A DNA stretch of 64,000 bases from Candidatus Proelusimicrobium volucris. GTDB lineage: Bacteria; Elusimicrobiota; Elusimicrobia; Elusimicrobiales; Elusimicrobiaceae. This document shows, in pieces, positions 43,761-56,783 of this stretch (positions are counted from its first letter, which is position 1; the number at the start of each line of letters is the position of its first letter). The stretch is taken from the NCBI GenBank assembly GCA_944324665.1, contig CALUXD010000001.1, forward strand, positions 310,001 to 374,000, in the 5' to 3' direction. The position numbers were made by a program, and so were the translations under genes. The notes beneath the pieces are model-generated. The model saw only the letters and a program-made list of their open reading frames with translations. It was not told the origin of the DNA and did not search any database.

Positions 43761-44870
43761 ATGAAGATAAATATTACTAAAGAAAATTTTTTGGAAGGCA
43801 TACAAATTATTCAATCGGGATTGTCAGGCAGAACGACTTTGCCGATTCTTTATAATTTTCTTATGGAAGCGCAGGACGGTAATGTTAAATTAACCAGAAC
43901 GGATATGGAAATGGCGACCATACACAATATAAAAGCCGAAGTATTGGAAAACGGTTCTATAACCGTACCTTTAAAGGAATTTGCCGATATACTTAAGAAC
44001 TTGCCTTCCAATCAAGAGATAAATTTGGAAACGGACGAAAACAATAAACTTCATATTAAAAGCGGCAAGTCTAAATTTTGGGTAATAGGCACGCCCAAGA
44101 GCGAATATCCCATAGTACCGGAAATAGAAAGGAACGAAAATTTCAGCATAAAAGCAAAAGAAATAAAAGAAATGATAGAAAATACGATATTTTCTTCTTC
44201 CACTCAGGAAACTAGATATGTCCTAAACGGTCTTTTATGGGTAAATACGGCCGAGAAATTCGAACTTGTCGCCACCGACGGCAGGAGATTGGCTTTGGCT
44301 ACGGCTCCCGCCTTACAAAACTCCAAGGAATTTAAAATAATAGTGCCCAGCAAAATTTTAAACGAACTGTTGAAACTTTTGACGATAAGCAAACCGTCCG
44401 ACGAGGATTTTATAGACGTAACTGTAAGCACCAATCAGATAAGTTTCAATATGAAAGACACTACTTTTATATCCAGACTTATAGAAGGCAATTTTCCCAA
44501 TTACGAGCAAGTTATTCCCAATAAAAAGAACGTTGTTCTTAAAGCTAATGCCAAGGATTTATTATCCTCTACCAAACGCGCGGCCTTGTGCGCGGGCGAT
44601 TTGGGCGGTACGGTAAAATACGCTTTGAGCAATAATTTACTTGGTATATCTGCCAGTTCTTCCAAGATGGATTTTTCCGACGAGCTTAAAGTGGAGTGTG
44701 AATGCGAAGATTTCAACACTTCTTTTAATCCTCAGTATTTGATAGACGTTCTTAAGATAATAGGCAGCGATAATGTTATATTTTCTTTTGTGAACGGATC
44801 CAATCCCGTACTGGTAGAGCCGGAAGGCAAGGAACAATATAAATACGTGATAATGCCCGTAAAGGCCTAA
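43761..44870 (+). CDS. dnaN: DNA polymerase III sliding clamp (beta subunit)
   Basis: 369 residues, standard. Three clamp repeats are recognisable (MKINITKENFLEGIQIIQSGLSGRTTLPIL at the start, and the C-terminal VEPEGKEQYKYVIMPVKA ending in the usual IMP(V/M)). It forms the ring that tethers polymerase to DNA. AAGGA is the ribosome site. The next gene, a DciA-like protein, begins 4 bases after the stop. Confidence 0.97.
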   Translation: MKINITKENFLEGIQIIQSGLSGRTTLPILYNFLMEAQDGNVKLTRTDMEMATIHNIKAEVLENGSITVPLKEFADILKNLPSNQEINLETDENNKLHIKSGKSKFWVIGTPKSEYPIVPEIERNENFSIKAKEIKEMIENTIFSSSTQETRYVLNGLLWVNTAEKFELVATDGRRLALATAPALQNSKEFKIIVPSKILNELLKLLTISKPSDEDFIDVTVSTNQISFNMKDTTFISRLIEGNFPNYEQVIPNKKNVVLKANAKDLLSSTKRAALCAGDLGGTVKYALSNNLLGISASSSKMDFSDELKVECECEDFNTSFNPQYLIDVLKIIGSDNVIFSFVNGSNPVLVEPEGKEQYKYVIMPVKA

Positions 44871-44874
44871 ACCG

Positions 44875-45165
44875 ATGGAAATAAAAAAGAAGGAAATTTG
44901 GCATGAGTCAAAAGAGGTTTTAAACTCTTTTTCCAAGCTAAACGGAACTCTTAACCGTTTGATAATATTGGAAAATATATGGGAAAAATCTTTAGGCACA
45001 AACGCCAAATATTGGGCTATTGACGCGGTACAGGGCGGTACGATATACGTAAAAGTTAAAGTAATGGCTGCCCGGCACGAACTTAAACTTAAAGAGAAGG
45101 AAATAATAAGGGAATTAAATAAAAATTTTGACAGAGCTTGGATAAAACGGATTTTGATAATTTAA
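44875..45165 (+). CDS. DciA/DUF721 family protein
   Basis: 96 residues. The central LENIWEKSLGTNAKYWAIDAVQGGTIYVKVKVMAARHELKLKEKEIIRELN is the KH-like DUF721 core. DciA proteins load or activate the replicative helicase in bacteria that lack DnaC/DnaI. The position between dnaN and gyrB is where recF is often found, and DUF721 genes next to recF are common; recF itself is absent here. It is only the core domain with no long disordered tail. Confidence 0.85.
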   Translation: MEIKKKEIWHESKEVLNSFSKLNGTLNRLIILENIWEKSLGTNAKYWAIDAVQGGTIYVKVKVMAARHELKLKEKEIIRELNKNFDRAWIKRILII

Positions 45166-45173
45166 AGGAGTAA

Positions 45174-47648
<2,475 letters not shown>

Positions 47649-47659
47649 GGAGTATTTAA

Positions 47660-50179
47660 ATGGCAGAGAATTTAAACAATAATTCGCAGGAACAGGAAGT
47701 AAAAAGCGTCGATTTATTTGGCAGCATAAAGCAGCGCGACGTCGGCGAGGAGATGAAGAAATCCTTCATAGATTACGCCATGAGCGTAATCGTCAGCCGC
47801 GCTCTGCCCGACGTTAGGGACGGCTTAAAGCCCGTACACAGACGTATTTTATACGCGATGCAGGAGATGGGCTTAAAATACAATAAACCGTTTAAGAAAT
47901 CTGCCCGTGTGGTGGGTGATGTATTGGGTAAATACCACCCGCACGGCGATACGGCGGTATACGACGCTTTGGTGCGTATGGCGCAGGATTTTTCTATGAG
48001 GAAAATGCTGGTAAACGGGCAGGGCAACTTCGGTTCGGTTGACGGCGACAGCGCCGCGGCCATGAGGTATACCGAAGTCCGCCTTCAGGCGATAGCCGAC
48101 GAGCTTTTGGAAGACATCGATAAAGATACGGTAAAATTTGTACCGAACTATGACGGCTCCTTGCAGGAGCCTTCGGTATTGCCGGGGAAAATGCCTCAGC
48201 TTTTGGTAAACGGTTCCAACGGCATCGCGGTAGGTATGGCGACGAATATCCCCACCCACAATTTGGGCGAAATATGCGACGGTATCATCGCTTTGATAAA
48301 GAACCCGGCTATAACCACCAAGGAAATGATGCAAATAGTAAAGGGGCCGGATTTCCCTACGGGCGGCATATTGCGCGGCACCAAGGGTGTATTTGATTAT
48401 TTTGAAACGGGCAAAGGCTCTTTGAAGATACAGGCCAAAGCGGAAATTGAGGAAATGAAAGGCGGGCGCGAAGCTATAATCGTAACCGAAATACCGTATC
48501 AAGTCAACAAGACTAACCTTATCGAAACGATAGCGGGCTTGGTCAAAGACAAGAAGATAATGGAAATATCCGATATCCGCGACGAATCCGACCGCAGGGG
48601 CATGCGCCTGGTGATAGAATTAAAGAGGGACGGCAACGGGCAGGTAGTATTGAATCAGCTCTATAAGCACACGCAGCTGCAGAGCTCTTTCAGCGTGAAT
48701 ATGCTGGCGATAGTCGACGGCAAACCGCGCGTATTGGGTATGAAGGAAGCTATGCGCCAATATATCAAGCACCGCCAGGAAGTCATCACCAACCGTACCC
48801 GCTTTGACTTAAACAAGGCTTTAAAACGCGAACATATTTTGGAAGGCTTGTTGGTCGCCATAGCGCATATGGACGAAGTGGTAAGCATAATCCGCAAATC
48901 CAAAGATGCGGCCGAAGCTAAACTTAACTTGATGACCCGCTTTAAACTGAGCGAAGCTCAAACGCAGGCCATTTTGGATATGAGGCTGCACCAGTTGACG
49001 CAGCTCTCTTCCATAGCGATAGAGCAGGAGCAGAAAGACCTTGTAGCCCTGATAAAGGAATTGCAGGATATTTTGGGTTCTACGCAGAGGATATTGGATA
49101 TTATCGTTACGGAACTTGGCGAGATGAAGAAGAACTACGGCGACGCCCGCAGGACGGAAATATCCAACGAGGTTTCGGACTTCTCCATAGAGGATCTTAT
49201 CGAGGAGGAGGAAGTTGTAATCACTTTATCCAATGACGGCTACGCCAAGAGAATCCCCTTAGACACCTATAAATCTCAGAACCGCGGCGGCAAAGGGATA
49301 ATAGGCGGCAAGACGAAAGAGGAAGATTTTATAGAACATCTTTTCGTTACGTCGAGCCACTCCACGATACTTATGTTTACAAACAGGGGCAGAGTATTCG
49401 CCTTAAAGGCTTTTGAGATACCGGAAGGCAACAGGCAGTCCAAAGGCAAGGCGATAGTGAACCTATTGCAGATAAGCGGGGAAGAGAAAGTAACCTCCGC
49501 CATAGCGTTTAAGGATTTCGATCCCAAGAACTGCGGCGAAACTTACCTTACGATGTGCACGCGAATGGGCACCATCAAGAGGGTGGAACTCAGCGAGTTC
49601 GCCAATATCAGGCGCACGGGCATAATAGCGATCGGTCTTGAAGAAGGCGACGTCTTGGTATCGGTGCAGGAAACGCACGGCAAGAGCGACATTATAATCG
49701 CCACCAAGAACGGCAAATCGATCAGGTTTGACGAGAACCAAGTCAGAGCCATGGGCAGAACGGCCAAAGGCGTAAGAGGCATAAAACTTGCGCAGGGCGA
49801 CAGCGTAATCGGTATGGAACAGGCCGAGCGCGACGGAGAGCAGCCGGACGTTCTGTCCGTATGCGAAAACGGTTACGGCAAACGCACGGAGTTCAGCGAA
49901 TACAGAACGCAGAACCGCGGCGGCAGCGGCGTTATCACGATAAAGACTACCCAGCGCAACGGTTGCGTGGCAGGCATCAAGCTGGTGGACGAAAGCAAGG
50001 ACCTTATGGTCATAACGGAAAAGGGCATGGCGATAAGGATCCGCTGCGAGGAAATCCGCTCCGTCGGCAGGAATGCGCAGGGCGTAAGATTGGTCAGGCT
50101 CGAGGATAACGACAAAATCTCGCGCGTGGCGCCGGTGGTGAAAGAGGAAGAAGAAAAACCGGAAGAAAACGCCAAATAA
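47660..50179 (+). CDS. gyrA: DNA gyrase subunit A
   Basis: 839 residues. The catalytic Tyr137 in [11 protein letters not shown] and the quinolone-determining segment [10 protein letters not shown] (94-103) are present; the position equal to E. coli Ser83 is Thr98. The C-terminal beta-pinwheel contains a GyrA-box of form QNRGGKG and several repeated blades such as QNRGGSG, so it wraps DNA and introduces negative supercoils. It ends in a lysine/glutamate-rich tail and a terminator. Confidence 0.98.
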   Translation: MAENLNNNSQEQEVKSVDLFGSIKQRDVGEEMKKSFIDYAMSVIVSRALPDVRDGLKPVHRRILYAMQEMGLKYNKPFKKSARVVGDVLGKYHPHGDTAVYDALVRMAQDFSMRKMLVNGQGNFGSVDGDSAAAMRYTEVRLQAIADELLEDIDKDTVKFVPNYDGSLQEPSVLPGKMPQLLVNGSNGIAVGMATNIPTHNLGEICDGIIALIKNPAITTKEMMQIVKGPDFPTGGILRGTKGVFDYFETGKGSLKIQAKAEIEEMKGGREAIIVTEIPYQVNKTNLIETIAGLVKDKKIMEISDIRDESDRRGMRLVIELKRDGNGQVVLNQLYKHTQLQSSFSVNMLAIVDGKPRVLGMKEAMRQYIKHRQEVITNRTRFDLNKALKREHILEGLLVAIAHMDEVVSIIRKSKDAAEAKLNLMTRFKLSEAQTQAILDMRLHQLTQLSSIAIEQEQKDLVALIKELQDILGSTQRILDIIVTELGEMKKNYGDARRTEISNEVSDFSIEDLIEEEEVVITLSNDGYAKRIPLDTYKSQNRGGKGIIGGKTKEEDFIEHLFVTSSHSTILMFTNRGRVFALKAFEIPEGNRQSKGKAIVNLLQISGEEKVTSAIAFKDFDPKNCGETYLTMCTRMGTIKRVELSEFANIRRTGIIAIGLEEGDVLVSVQETHGKSDIIIATKNGKSIRFDENQVRAMGRTAKGVRGIKLAQGDSVIGMEQAERDGEQPDVLSVCENGYGKRTEFSEYRTQNRGGSGVITIKTTQRNGCVAGIKLVDESKDLMVITEKGMAIRIRCEEIRSVGRNAQGVRLVRLEDNDKISRVAPVVKEEEEKPEENAK

Positions 50180-50202
50180 AATTTAACCTAGCTGGTTAAA
50201 GT

Positions 50203-50236
50203 AAAAGCCCCGCTTTTTTAAGAGCGGGGCTTTTTT
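50203..50236 (+). terminator. Terminator after gyrA
   Basis: AAAAGCCCCGCT pairs with AGCGGGGCTTTT around an 8-base loop, ending in six T. It closes the dnaA-gyrA block. Confidence 0.92.
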
Positions 50237-50361
50237 GCGCGCCGCTATTGCTTTTGACGGTGAAATAAAATATATTAAACTAACAAGCGAGTGCTTTAAT
50301 TTGCCATATTTGATAAAATCTAACTAATAGACGTGAAATTTAACACTTTTCGGGATAATTT

Positions 50362-50778
50362 ATGAGCAAAAGACGCCTAGCCAGAGAATACGCTTTACAA
50401 AGTTTATACTATACCGATACGGGTAAATTTTCCAAAGACGAAGCTGCGATGTTCGTCAACGGTTTTTACGAAAATTTGGACGAAGATACTTTTTCCTTCT
50501 GTAAGGATTTGGTGCAAGGCACTATAAATAATTTGCCGCAGATAGACAAAATTTTATCCGCCCGCGCCAAGAACTGGTCGGTAGAGAGAATGTCGGCGGT
50601 GGACAGATCTATACTTAGAATGGCGACTTATGAAATAGCTTTCAGCGCGGACAAGGCGCCTATCCCGGCCATTATCGACGAAGCGATAGAACTAGCCAAG
50701 AAGTACTCTACGGAAAACTCCGGCAAATTCATCAACGGTTTGCTGGATCAAATCAAAACGGAACGCAATGGACATTAA
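50362..50778 (+). CDS. nusB: Transcription antitermination factor NusB
   Basis: 138 residues, all-helical. RRLAREYALQSLYYTDTG at the start, SVERMSAVDRSILRMATYEIAF in the middle and IDEAIELAKKYSTENSGKFINGLLD near the end are the family's conserved blocks. It binds boxA RNA with NusE to prevent early termination in rRNA operons. It overlaps ligA by 11 bases. No strong ribosome site precedes its ATG. Confidence 0.96.
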   Translation: MSKRRLAREYALQSLYYTDTGKFSKDEAAMFVNGFYENLDEDTFSFCKDLVQGTINNLPQIDKILSARAKNWSVERMSAVDRSILRMATYEIAFSADKAPIPAIIDEAIELAKKYSTENSGKFINGLLDQIKTERNGH

Positions 50779-52771
50779 AGCGGAGATAGAGCGTTTAAAA
50801 GCTCTTATATCATACCATAACGAGCGTTACTACAATTTAGACGCGCCGGAAATCGGCGATTACGAATACGATCAATTATACGCGCGCCTCAAGGAACTTG
50901 AGGCGGCCAATCCCCAATATATAACCGCTGACAGCCCTACCCGCAAAATAGGGGGGGCGGCTTCTTCCTCTTTTGCGCCGTACAAGCATTTGGCGCCGAT
51001 GTTTTCCTTGGACAATACCTATAACGCCGAGGAAATTCGGCAGTGGTATGAAAGGACGAGCTCTTCCCTTAAAAGTACGGAATTTGAAATGGTTGTCGAA
51101 ACAAAGATAGACGGCGTTTCCTGTTCTTTGACTTACGAGAACGGCCTCTTGACCAAAGCCGCCACGCGCGGCGACGGCAAGATAGGGGAAGACGTTACGG
51201 CCAATATAAAAACGATAAAAGACGTTCCTCACAAATTACTCTGCCCGGTTAAAGGGATATTGGAAATCAGGGGCGAAGTATTTATAAAGAAATCCGACTT
51301 AATAAAAATGAACGAACGCCAGCAGGAGGATGGCCTTGTCCCTTTTGCCAATGCGCGCAACGCGGCTGCGGGCTCAATAAGGCAAAAGAACTCGGCGGTA
51401 ACGGCGGGCAGGCCTTTAAGTTTTTACGCGCACAGCTACGGCTGGGGCGATATGGGCGTTGATAGTTTTACGGGATTCATAGACAAATGCAAAGCCTGCG
51501 GCATACCGGTATCGCCTGTGAGGAAGGTTTTTACCGATATAGAGGAAGTTATAAAATTTTATGAGGACTTCGGGAAGGATCTTCACAATCTTGAATATGA
51601 CGCCGATGGGTTGGTGATAAAGGTAAATTCTTTTGCTTTGCAGAAGGAACTTGGCGAAACGGCAAAAAGCCCGCGCTGGGCGGAGGCTTTTAAATACCCC
51701 GCAGAACAATGCCAAACTAAGGTAAAGAATGTTAATTTTTCGGTAGGGCGCACGGGCGTGGTTACGCCGGTGGCGGAATTGGAGCCGGTAAAATGCGGCG
51801 GCGTTATAATATCTTCGGCGACGCTCCACAATTTTGACGAAATCGCCCGCCTTGGCATCAAGATAGGCGATACGGTCGCCGTGGAAAGGGCGGGCGAAGT
51901 TATCCCCAAAGTAGTAAAAGTGGTAAGCGGCGCGCAAGGCGCTCTGAGGATAGCGGAACCGAAGGCTTGCCCGATATGCGGGGGGATATTGGTTCGGGAA
52001 GAGGGGGAAGTGGCGATAAGGTGTATAAACCCCAATTGCCCCGCCCAGATAAAAGCGCGGGTGCAGCATTTTGCGGGGCGCGACGCTATGGATATAGACG
52101 GACTTGGCGAAGCCGCCGTGGAACAGCTGGTGGATAAAGGCTCCATAAAAAAACTTTCCGATATTTACAATTTGACTTTATTTGACATAATGGCGCTCAA
52201 TGCTTACGGCGATAAAAAGGCGGATAATTTGCTTAACGCGATAGAAAGCTCCAAAAAGAGGCCGCTTGGCAAATTTATATACGCTTTAGGCATCAGGCAT
52301 ATAGGCGCGAAGACGGCCCAGCTTTTGGCCGAGGAGTTTGGCAGTATTGAGAATTTGGCCCAAGCCTCTTTGCCCGAATTGGAAAGGATAGAGGAAATCG
52401 GCCCGGTAATAGCCAAAAGCATATACGATTTCTTTGCGGAAGACGAGATAAAAAAAGAACTGGAAAGGTTTAAGCTGAGCGGTGTTGAGCCGATAAATAC
52501 GCCGCGCCGCAAAGAGGGCGGTATTTTAAGCGGCAAGACCTTTGTGTTCACCGGTGAATTAAAAACAATGCCCCGCGCCCAAGCCGAGGCTTTAGCCAAG
52601 GAGAACGGAGCGAAGACCTCTAGTTCGGTATCTTCCAAGACATTTGCGGTGGTCGCGGGCGAGGCGGCCGGCGGAAAACTAAAAAAAGCGCAGGAACTAG
52701 GCATAAAAATAATGACGGAAGAGGAGTTCCTGGCGCTTATAAAATATCAAAGCGAAGATTTGTTCGGATAA
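50768..52771 (+). CDS. ligA: NAD-dependent DNA ligase
   Basis: 667 residues, standard. The adenylation Lys113 is in ETKIDGVSCS. OB fold, a zinc finger with four Cys (CPICGG and CINPNC), helix-hairpin-helix repeats and a C-terminal BRCT domain (about 590-667) follow in the usual order. It seals nicks in replication and repair. It is coupled to nusB by overlap. glmU starts 90 bases later after a -10-like TATAAT. Confidence 0.98.
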   Translation: MDIKAEIERLKALISYHNERYYNLDAPEIGDYEYDQLYARLKELEAANPQYITADSPTRKIGGAASSSFAPYKHLAPMFSLDNTYNAEEIRQWYERTSSSLKSTEFEMVVETKIDGVSCSLTYENGLLTKAATRGDGKIGEDVTANIKTIKDVPHKLLCPVKGILEIRGEVFIKKSDLIKMNERQQEDGLVPFANARNAAAGSIRQKNSAVTAGRPLSFYAHSYGWGDMGVDSFTGFIDKCKACGIPVSPVRKVFTDIEEVIKFYEDFGKDLHNLEYDADGLVIKVNSFALQKELGETAKSPRWAEAFKYPAEQCQTKVKNVNFSVGRTGVVTPVAELEPVKCGGVIISSATLHNFDEIARLGIKIGDTVAVERAGEVIPKVVKVVSGAQGALRIAEPKACPICGGILVREEGEVAIRCINPNCPAQIKARVQHFAGRDAMDIDGLGEAAVEQLVDKGSIKKLSDIYNLTLFDIMALNAYGDKKADNLLNAIESSKKRPLGKFIYALGIRHIGAKTAQLLAEEFGSIENLAQASLPELERIEEIGPVIAKSIYDFFAEDEIKKELERFKLSGVEPINTPRRKEGGILSGKTFVFTGELKTMPRAQAEALAKENGAKTSSSVSSKTFAVVAGEAAGGKLKKAQELGIKIMTEEEFLALIKYQSEDLFG

Positions 52772-52861
52772 ACAGGGGGGAAGGGCCTTGTTTGGAAAAG
52801 CCTCTTTTTTTGGTATAATATATACAGTAGTAAAGATTCTACGGCAAGAGTAAAGGAAATT

Positions 52862-54259
52862 ATGGTAGCCAAAAAAAATCTGTGCGTGCTTATTCTCGCA
52901 GGTGGGAAAGGCACGAGAATGAAGTCTTCAACACCAAAACCATTGCATGAAATCTGCGGCGGGCCTATACTTTCGCACATACTTAAAACGGCCCAAAAAT
53001 TAAAGCCTTCGGCCATAGGCGTGCTTACTGGCCATCAGGCCGACCTTTTAAAGCAAACGGTAAAAGACAATTTAGCCAAATGGGGCATAAAAATCCCGGT
53101 GGAGTTTTTATTGCAGAAAAATCTTACCGGCAGCGGAACGGCGGTAAAGGATTCTTTGCCGTTCATCAAAAAATACGATAATGTTCTGATTTTGGCGGGT
53201 GACGCTCCTTTGGTGCGCGCGGAAACTTTAAAACAGTTGATTAAGCGCCACAACGACAAAAAAGCGTCGTGTACGGTATTTACCGTAAATATAGAAAACC
53301 CTTACGGTTACGGGCGAATAGTTAAGGAAGAGGACGGCTCTTTCAAGAAGATAGTCGAACAGAGCGAAGCGGACGAGAAAACGGCATTGATAAAGGAAGT
53401 CAATTCCGGAATGTACATTTTCGATACGCCTCTTTTGATAAAGATGTTGGCTTTTTTGAAACCGCAGGGCGCGAAAAAAGAATACTATCTTACCGACACT
53501 TTAGGCTTGCTTAAGGAAAACGGCAAGAAGGTGGAAGTATATAAGGCGGAGGATTTTACTGAAGCTATGGGAATAAACTCCAAGAAGCAGCTTGCGCAAG
53601 CGGCCGCTATAATGAGGGCTAAAACCAACGATGATTTTATGGCCGCGGGCGTAACGATAATCCACCCCGAGGTTACCTATATAGACGCTACGGTCAAAAT
53701 AGGGGCCGACAGCGTAATATACCCCAACAGCCACATACAAGGCGCGACGGTAATCGGCAAGAATTGCGTAATCGGGCCGGACTGCTGGATAGAAAACAGC
53801 AAGATAGAAGACGGCGCGGTAATAAAGAGCGGCAGTTATATAACCGATTCGACAGTCGGCAAAAAGTGCCAAGTGGGGCCTTATGCTCATTTAAGGCCGA
53901 GCGCTGTTTTAAAAGAGGGCGCGAAAGTCGGCAATTATGTAGAGATAAAAAAAGCGGTTATAGGCAAAGGGTCAAAGGTATCGCATTTGACTTATATAGG
54001 CGATACGGAAATGGGCTCCGGCGTCAATGTGGGCGCGGGTACGATAACCTGCAATTATGACGGGGTAAACAAGTATAAGACGGTAATAGGCGATGATGTT
54101 TTTGTAGGATCCAACACGAATTTTGTTGCACCGGTAAAGATAGGGCGCGGCGCTAAAATAGGCGCAGGCTCTACCGTAACGGAAGATATACCTGCGGGCG
54201 AATTGGCGATAGCCAGGGCGCGGCAGGTAAATTTAAACAGGAAAAAAGGGAATAAATAA
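52862..54259 (+). CDS. glmU: Bifunctional GlmU (GlcN-1-P acetyltransferase / GlcNAc-1-P uridyltransferase)
   Basis: 465 residues. The N-terminal nucleotidyltransferase starts LILAGGKGTRMKS with the usual Lys and the UDP-binding segments. The C-terminal half (from about 255) is a left-handed beta-helix of hexapeptide repeats ending VKIGRGAKIGAGSTVTEDIP. Conserved His and other acetyltransferase residues (near YVEIKKAVIGKGSKVSHLTYIGD) are present, so both activities should be intact. It supplies UDP-GlcNAc for peptidoglycan and LPS. prs follows 2 bases later. Confidence 0.96.
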   Translation: MVAKKNLCVLILAGGKGTRMKSSTPKPLHEICGGPILSHILKTAQKLKPSAIGVLTGHQADLLKQTVKDNLAKWGIKIPVEFLLQKNLTGSGTAVKDSLPFIKKYDNVLILAGDAPLVRAETLKQLIKRHNDKKASCTVFTVNIENPYGYGRIVKEEDGSFKKIVEQSEADEKTALIKEVNSGMYIFDTPLLIKMLAFLKPQGAKKEYYLTDTLGLLKENGKKVEVYKAEDFTEAMGINSKKQLAQAAAIMRAKTNDDFMAAGVTIIHPEVTYIDATVKIGADSVIYPNSHIQGATVIGKNCVIGPDCWIENSKIEDGAVIKSGSYITDSTVGKKCQVGPYAHLRPSAVLKEGAKVGNYVEIKKAVIGKGSKVSHLTYIGDTEMGSGVNVGAGTITCNYDGVNKYKTVIGDDVFVGSNTNFVAPVKIGRGAKIGAGSTVTEDIPAGELAIARARQVNLNRKKGNK

Positions 54260-54261
54260 AA

Positions 54262-55212
54262 ATGATACGTTGCCAATGTACCAGAGATTTAAAAGTCTTT
54301 ACCTGTAACGCGAACAGGGCCTTGGCGGAAAAGATAGCCAAGCATTTAGGCAAAGAGTTGGGCGCTTTGCGCGTGGATCGTTTCGCCGACGGCGAAGTGG
54401 ACGTGCAAATATTGGAAAGCGTGCGCGGCGCAGATTGTTATATAATCCAGCCGACATGTTCGCCCGCCAACGAAAATCTTATGGAACTGCTGGTGGCCAT
54501 AGACGCCATGCGCCGCGCTAGCGCGGGCCGCATAACGGCGGTAATACCGTATTTCGGATATGCCCGGGCCGACAGAAAGAGCAACCCCCGCGTACCGATA
54601 ACCGCCAAATTGGTGTCTAACTTAATAGCTATGGCCGGTGCAGACAGGGTAATGGCTATGGATTTGCACGCCGGGCAAATACAAGGTTTTTTTGATATAC
54701 CGGTGGACCACTTAAGAGCCAGAGGCGTATTCTTGGAGTATTTCCTTAAGAACAAGCCGAAAGATTTGGTAATAGTATCGCCCGACGTAGGCGGAGTGGA
54801 ACGCGCCAGAAAATTCGCCGCGAAGATGGAGGCGGGCTTGGTCATCATAGACAAACGCCGCCCCAAGAAAAACGAGGCTGTGGTATACAATGTTATCGGC
54901 GACGTTAAGGACAAGACGGTAATCATCGTAGATGATATAGTTGATACGGCGGGTACTTTGTCGGCGGTTGCCAATAAGGTAAAAGAGAACGGCGCGAAAA
55001 AGATTTACGCGGTTTGCACGCACGGCGTCCTTTCAAGGGACGGGGTGGACAAGGTAGACCATTCCGCGATAGAAAAATTGTTTATTACCGACACTTTGCC
55101 TGAAAAACGCAAAGCGAGCGATAAAATACAAGTGTTAAGCATAGCGCATATATTTGCCGACGCGATAAAGAGAAATCATGACGGCACATCAATAAGCGAG
55201 ATGTTCAAATAA
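54262..55212 (+). CDS. prs: Ribose-phosphate pyrophosphokinase
   Basis: 316 residues. It makes PRPP from ribose 5-phosphate and ATP. The flexible loop PYFGYARADRKSNPRVP, the metal/PRPP sites DLHAGQIQGFFDIP and the IIVDDIVDTAGTL PRPP loop are complete. The N-terminus reads KVFTCNANRALAEKIAKHLG, and the DGEVDVQI pattern follows. It lies between glmU and the L25 gene, a common order in bacteria. Confidence 0.97.
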   Translation: MIRCQCTRDLKVFTCNANRALAEKIAKHLGKELGALRVDRFADGEVDVQILESVRGADCYIIQPTCSPANENLMELLVAIDAMRRASAGRITAVIPYFGYARADRKSNPRVPITAKLVSNLIAMAGADRVMAMDLHAGQIQGFFDIPVDHLRARGVFLEYFLKNKPKDLVIVSPDVGGVERARKFAAKMEAGLVIIDKRRPKKNEAVVYNVIGDVKDKTVIIVDDIVDTAGTLSAVANKVKENGAKKIYAVCTHGVLSRDGVDKVDHSAIEKLFITDTLPEKRKASDKIQVLSIAHIFADAIKRNHDGTSISEMFK

Positions 55213-55252
55213 AAATTTCAAATAAAAAACAGAAGTTGGAGGAAGCAGCACA

Positions 55253-55915
55253 ATGGAAAAGATAAAAGTAGAAGCCCAAGCCAGGCAGAAAGCCGGCGTC
55301 AGGGGTGAACTTTCTAAATTAAGAGCGATGAAACAAATTCCAGCCGTTATTTACGGTGCGGGCAAAGAGCCTGCCAGTATAACGGTATCGGAAAAAGATT
55401 TGATTGCGATACAGAAAGCAGGCGGAAACGTAATAGTAGAAATCAATTTGCCTACGGGTAAAGAGCAAGCCATTATTAAGGAAGTACAGTATCACGTAGT
55501 AAAAGATACGCCGATACATATAGATTTCCAGAGAGTCTCCATGGACCACGCCATTGAAACGGTAGTGCCCGTGGTACTTACCGGCGAATGCGCTTTTGCC
55601 AAGGCTAACGGCGCCATCGTCGACCACGTATTGCGCGAGGTAACGATAAAATGCTTGCCTGCCGATATCCCGCACCACATCGAAGTTGACGTTACTAATG
55701 TAACGCTTGAAAATCATATAACGGTAGCGGATATCAAAACGCCTAAGGGCGTAACGATACTGGGCGAAGGCGACAGAACGGTAGTACACGTACTTATGCC
55801 TAAGGACGAGCCCGCTCCCACGCCTGCGGCTCCCGCCGCGGATGCGGCAACTCAGCCTGAGCTTTCCGCCACCAAAGGCAAGAAAGAGGAAGAAGGCGAA
55901 GCCGCAAAGAAATAA
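55253..55915 (+). CDS. rplY: Ribosomal protein L25/TL5/CTC
   Basis: 220 residues, the long CTC-type form with an N-terminal 5S rRNA-binding barrel (about 1-95: QARQKAGVRGELSKLRAMKQIPAVIYG) and a C-terminal beta domain (about 100-185), ending in an Ala/Pro- and Lys/Glu-rich tail. GGAGG precedes the ATG. It follows prs by 40 bases and precedes pth, the classic prs-rplY-pth order. Confidence 0.95.
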   Translation: MEKIKVEAQARQKAGVRGELSKLRAMKQIPAVIYGAGKEPASITVSEKDLIAIQKAGGNVIVEINLPTGKEQAIIKEVQYHVVKDTPIHIDFQRVSMDHAIETVVPVVLTGECAFAKANGAIVDHVLREVTIKCLPADIPHHIEVDVTNVTLENHITVADIKTPKGVTILGEGDRTVVHVLMPKDEPAPTPAAPAADAATQPELSATKGKKEEEGEAAKK

Positions 55916-55926
55916 TCTTGCATGTG

Positions 55927-55957
55927 AAGGGGCGCATTTTGTGCGCCCCTTTCTTTT
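55927..55957 (+). terminator. Terminator between rplY and pth
   Basis: AAGGGGCGCA/TGCGCCCCTT (55927-55936, 55942-55951) with a 5-base loop and TCTTTT after it; pth follows 42 bases on. Confidence 0.85.
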
Positions 55958-55998
55958 GGAAATACGGCCTGCTTAAAGCAGGTATTTTTTAGGATTTT

Positions 55999-56574
55999 AT
56001 GGGCGAAATTTATTTAATAGCTGGTTTGGGCAATCCCGGCCGTCAATATGAGCATACGCGCCATAACGCTGGTTTTATGGCTTTGGATGTCTTTGCCGAA
56101 CGGTTTAATCCCTCGTGGGAGAAATGGCAGAACGACAAAGGCCTGCTTGCTAAAGCGGAGCTTGGCGCCAATACCATTTATTTGCTTAAACCGATGACTT
56201 ATATGAATTTATCCGGCCATGCGGTAAGGGGGGTAACTTCTTTTTATAAAATAAAGCCCAAGAATATTCTGATAATTTTTGACGATATGAACCTTCCTTT
56301 GGGTGCCGTACGCCTAAGAGCCAAGGGCAGCGCCGGCGGGCAAAACGGAATGCGCCATATTATAGAACAGCTGGGTACCCAGGATATAGCGCGCCTTAGA
56401 ATCGGCATAGGCCCGAGGCCGGAATATTTTGAGGGGAAGGATTTTGTCTTATCAAAATTTGGAGAAGAGCAGAAGCCTCTTTTAAAGGAGGCATTACTCA
56501 AGGCCGATGCCGCACTTTACGATTTTATCGTCGGCGGGATTGACGCCGCTATGACTAAAGCCAATGCCAAATAA
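55999..56574 (+). CDS. pth: Peptidyl-tRNA hydrolase
   Basis: 191 residues. It recycles peptidyl-tRNA that dropped off ribosomes. Catalytic His22 in YEHTRHNAGF, Asn12, MTYMNLSG and the FDDMNLPLGAVRLRAKGSAGGQNGMRHI segment with its conserved Asp are present. The ribosome site AGGA is only 4 bases before the ATG. Terminators lie on both sides. Confidence 0.97.
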   Translation: MGEIYLIAGLGNPGRQYEHTRHNAGFMALDVFAERFNPSWEKWQNDKGLLAKAELGANTIYLLKPMTYMNLSGHAVRGVTSFYKIKPKNILIIFDDMNLPLGAVRLRAKGSAGGQNGMRHIIEQLGTQDIARLRIGIGPRPEYFEGKDFVLSKFGEEQKPLLKEALLKADAALYDFIVGGIDAAMTKANAK

Positions 56575-56601
56575 ACTTTTAACGGCAAGCTAATTTCGCT
56601 A

Positions 56602-56632
56602 AAGGCCCCGCTTATCTTAAGCGGGGCCTTTT
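56602..56632 (+). terminator. Terminator after pth
   Basis: AAGGCCCCGCTT/AAGCGGGGCCTT (56602-56613, 56619-56630) with a 5-base loop and TTGTT downstream. Confidence 0.88.
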
Positions 56633-56740
56633 GTTAAAAGCCTTTTGTGCCGTGAAGAACGAAATTGGCAATTATTTCGGGAATAAAATAATTTAATTCC
56701 TTTTTGCAAAAAGCTAAGCAAAGCAAAAATATTTAAAATA

Positions 56741-56768
56741 ACCCCCCCCTGTTTAAGCAGGGGGGGGT
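56741..56768 (-). terminator. Hairpin with eight-base G/C runs after the aminotransferase gene
   Basis: ACCCCCCCCTG/CAGGGGGGGGT (56741-56751, 56758-56768) around a 6-base loop. On the minus strand it is followed by TTATTTTAAATATTTTT, a weak T-run. It lies just past the DegT-family gene and is its probable terminator. Confidence 0.6.
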
Positions 56769-56783
56769 GTCTTAAAAGAATTA

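Noticed and set aside
56741-56768. Eight-base C/G runs as a possible phase-variable or G-quadruplex element
   Set aside because: It is non-coding, sits directly after a stop codon and folds into a simple stem, so a terminator explains it.
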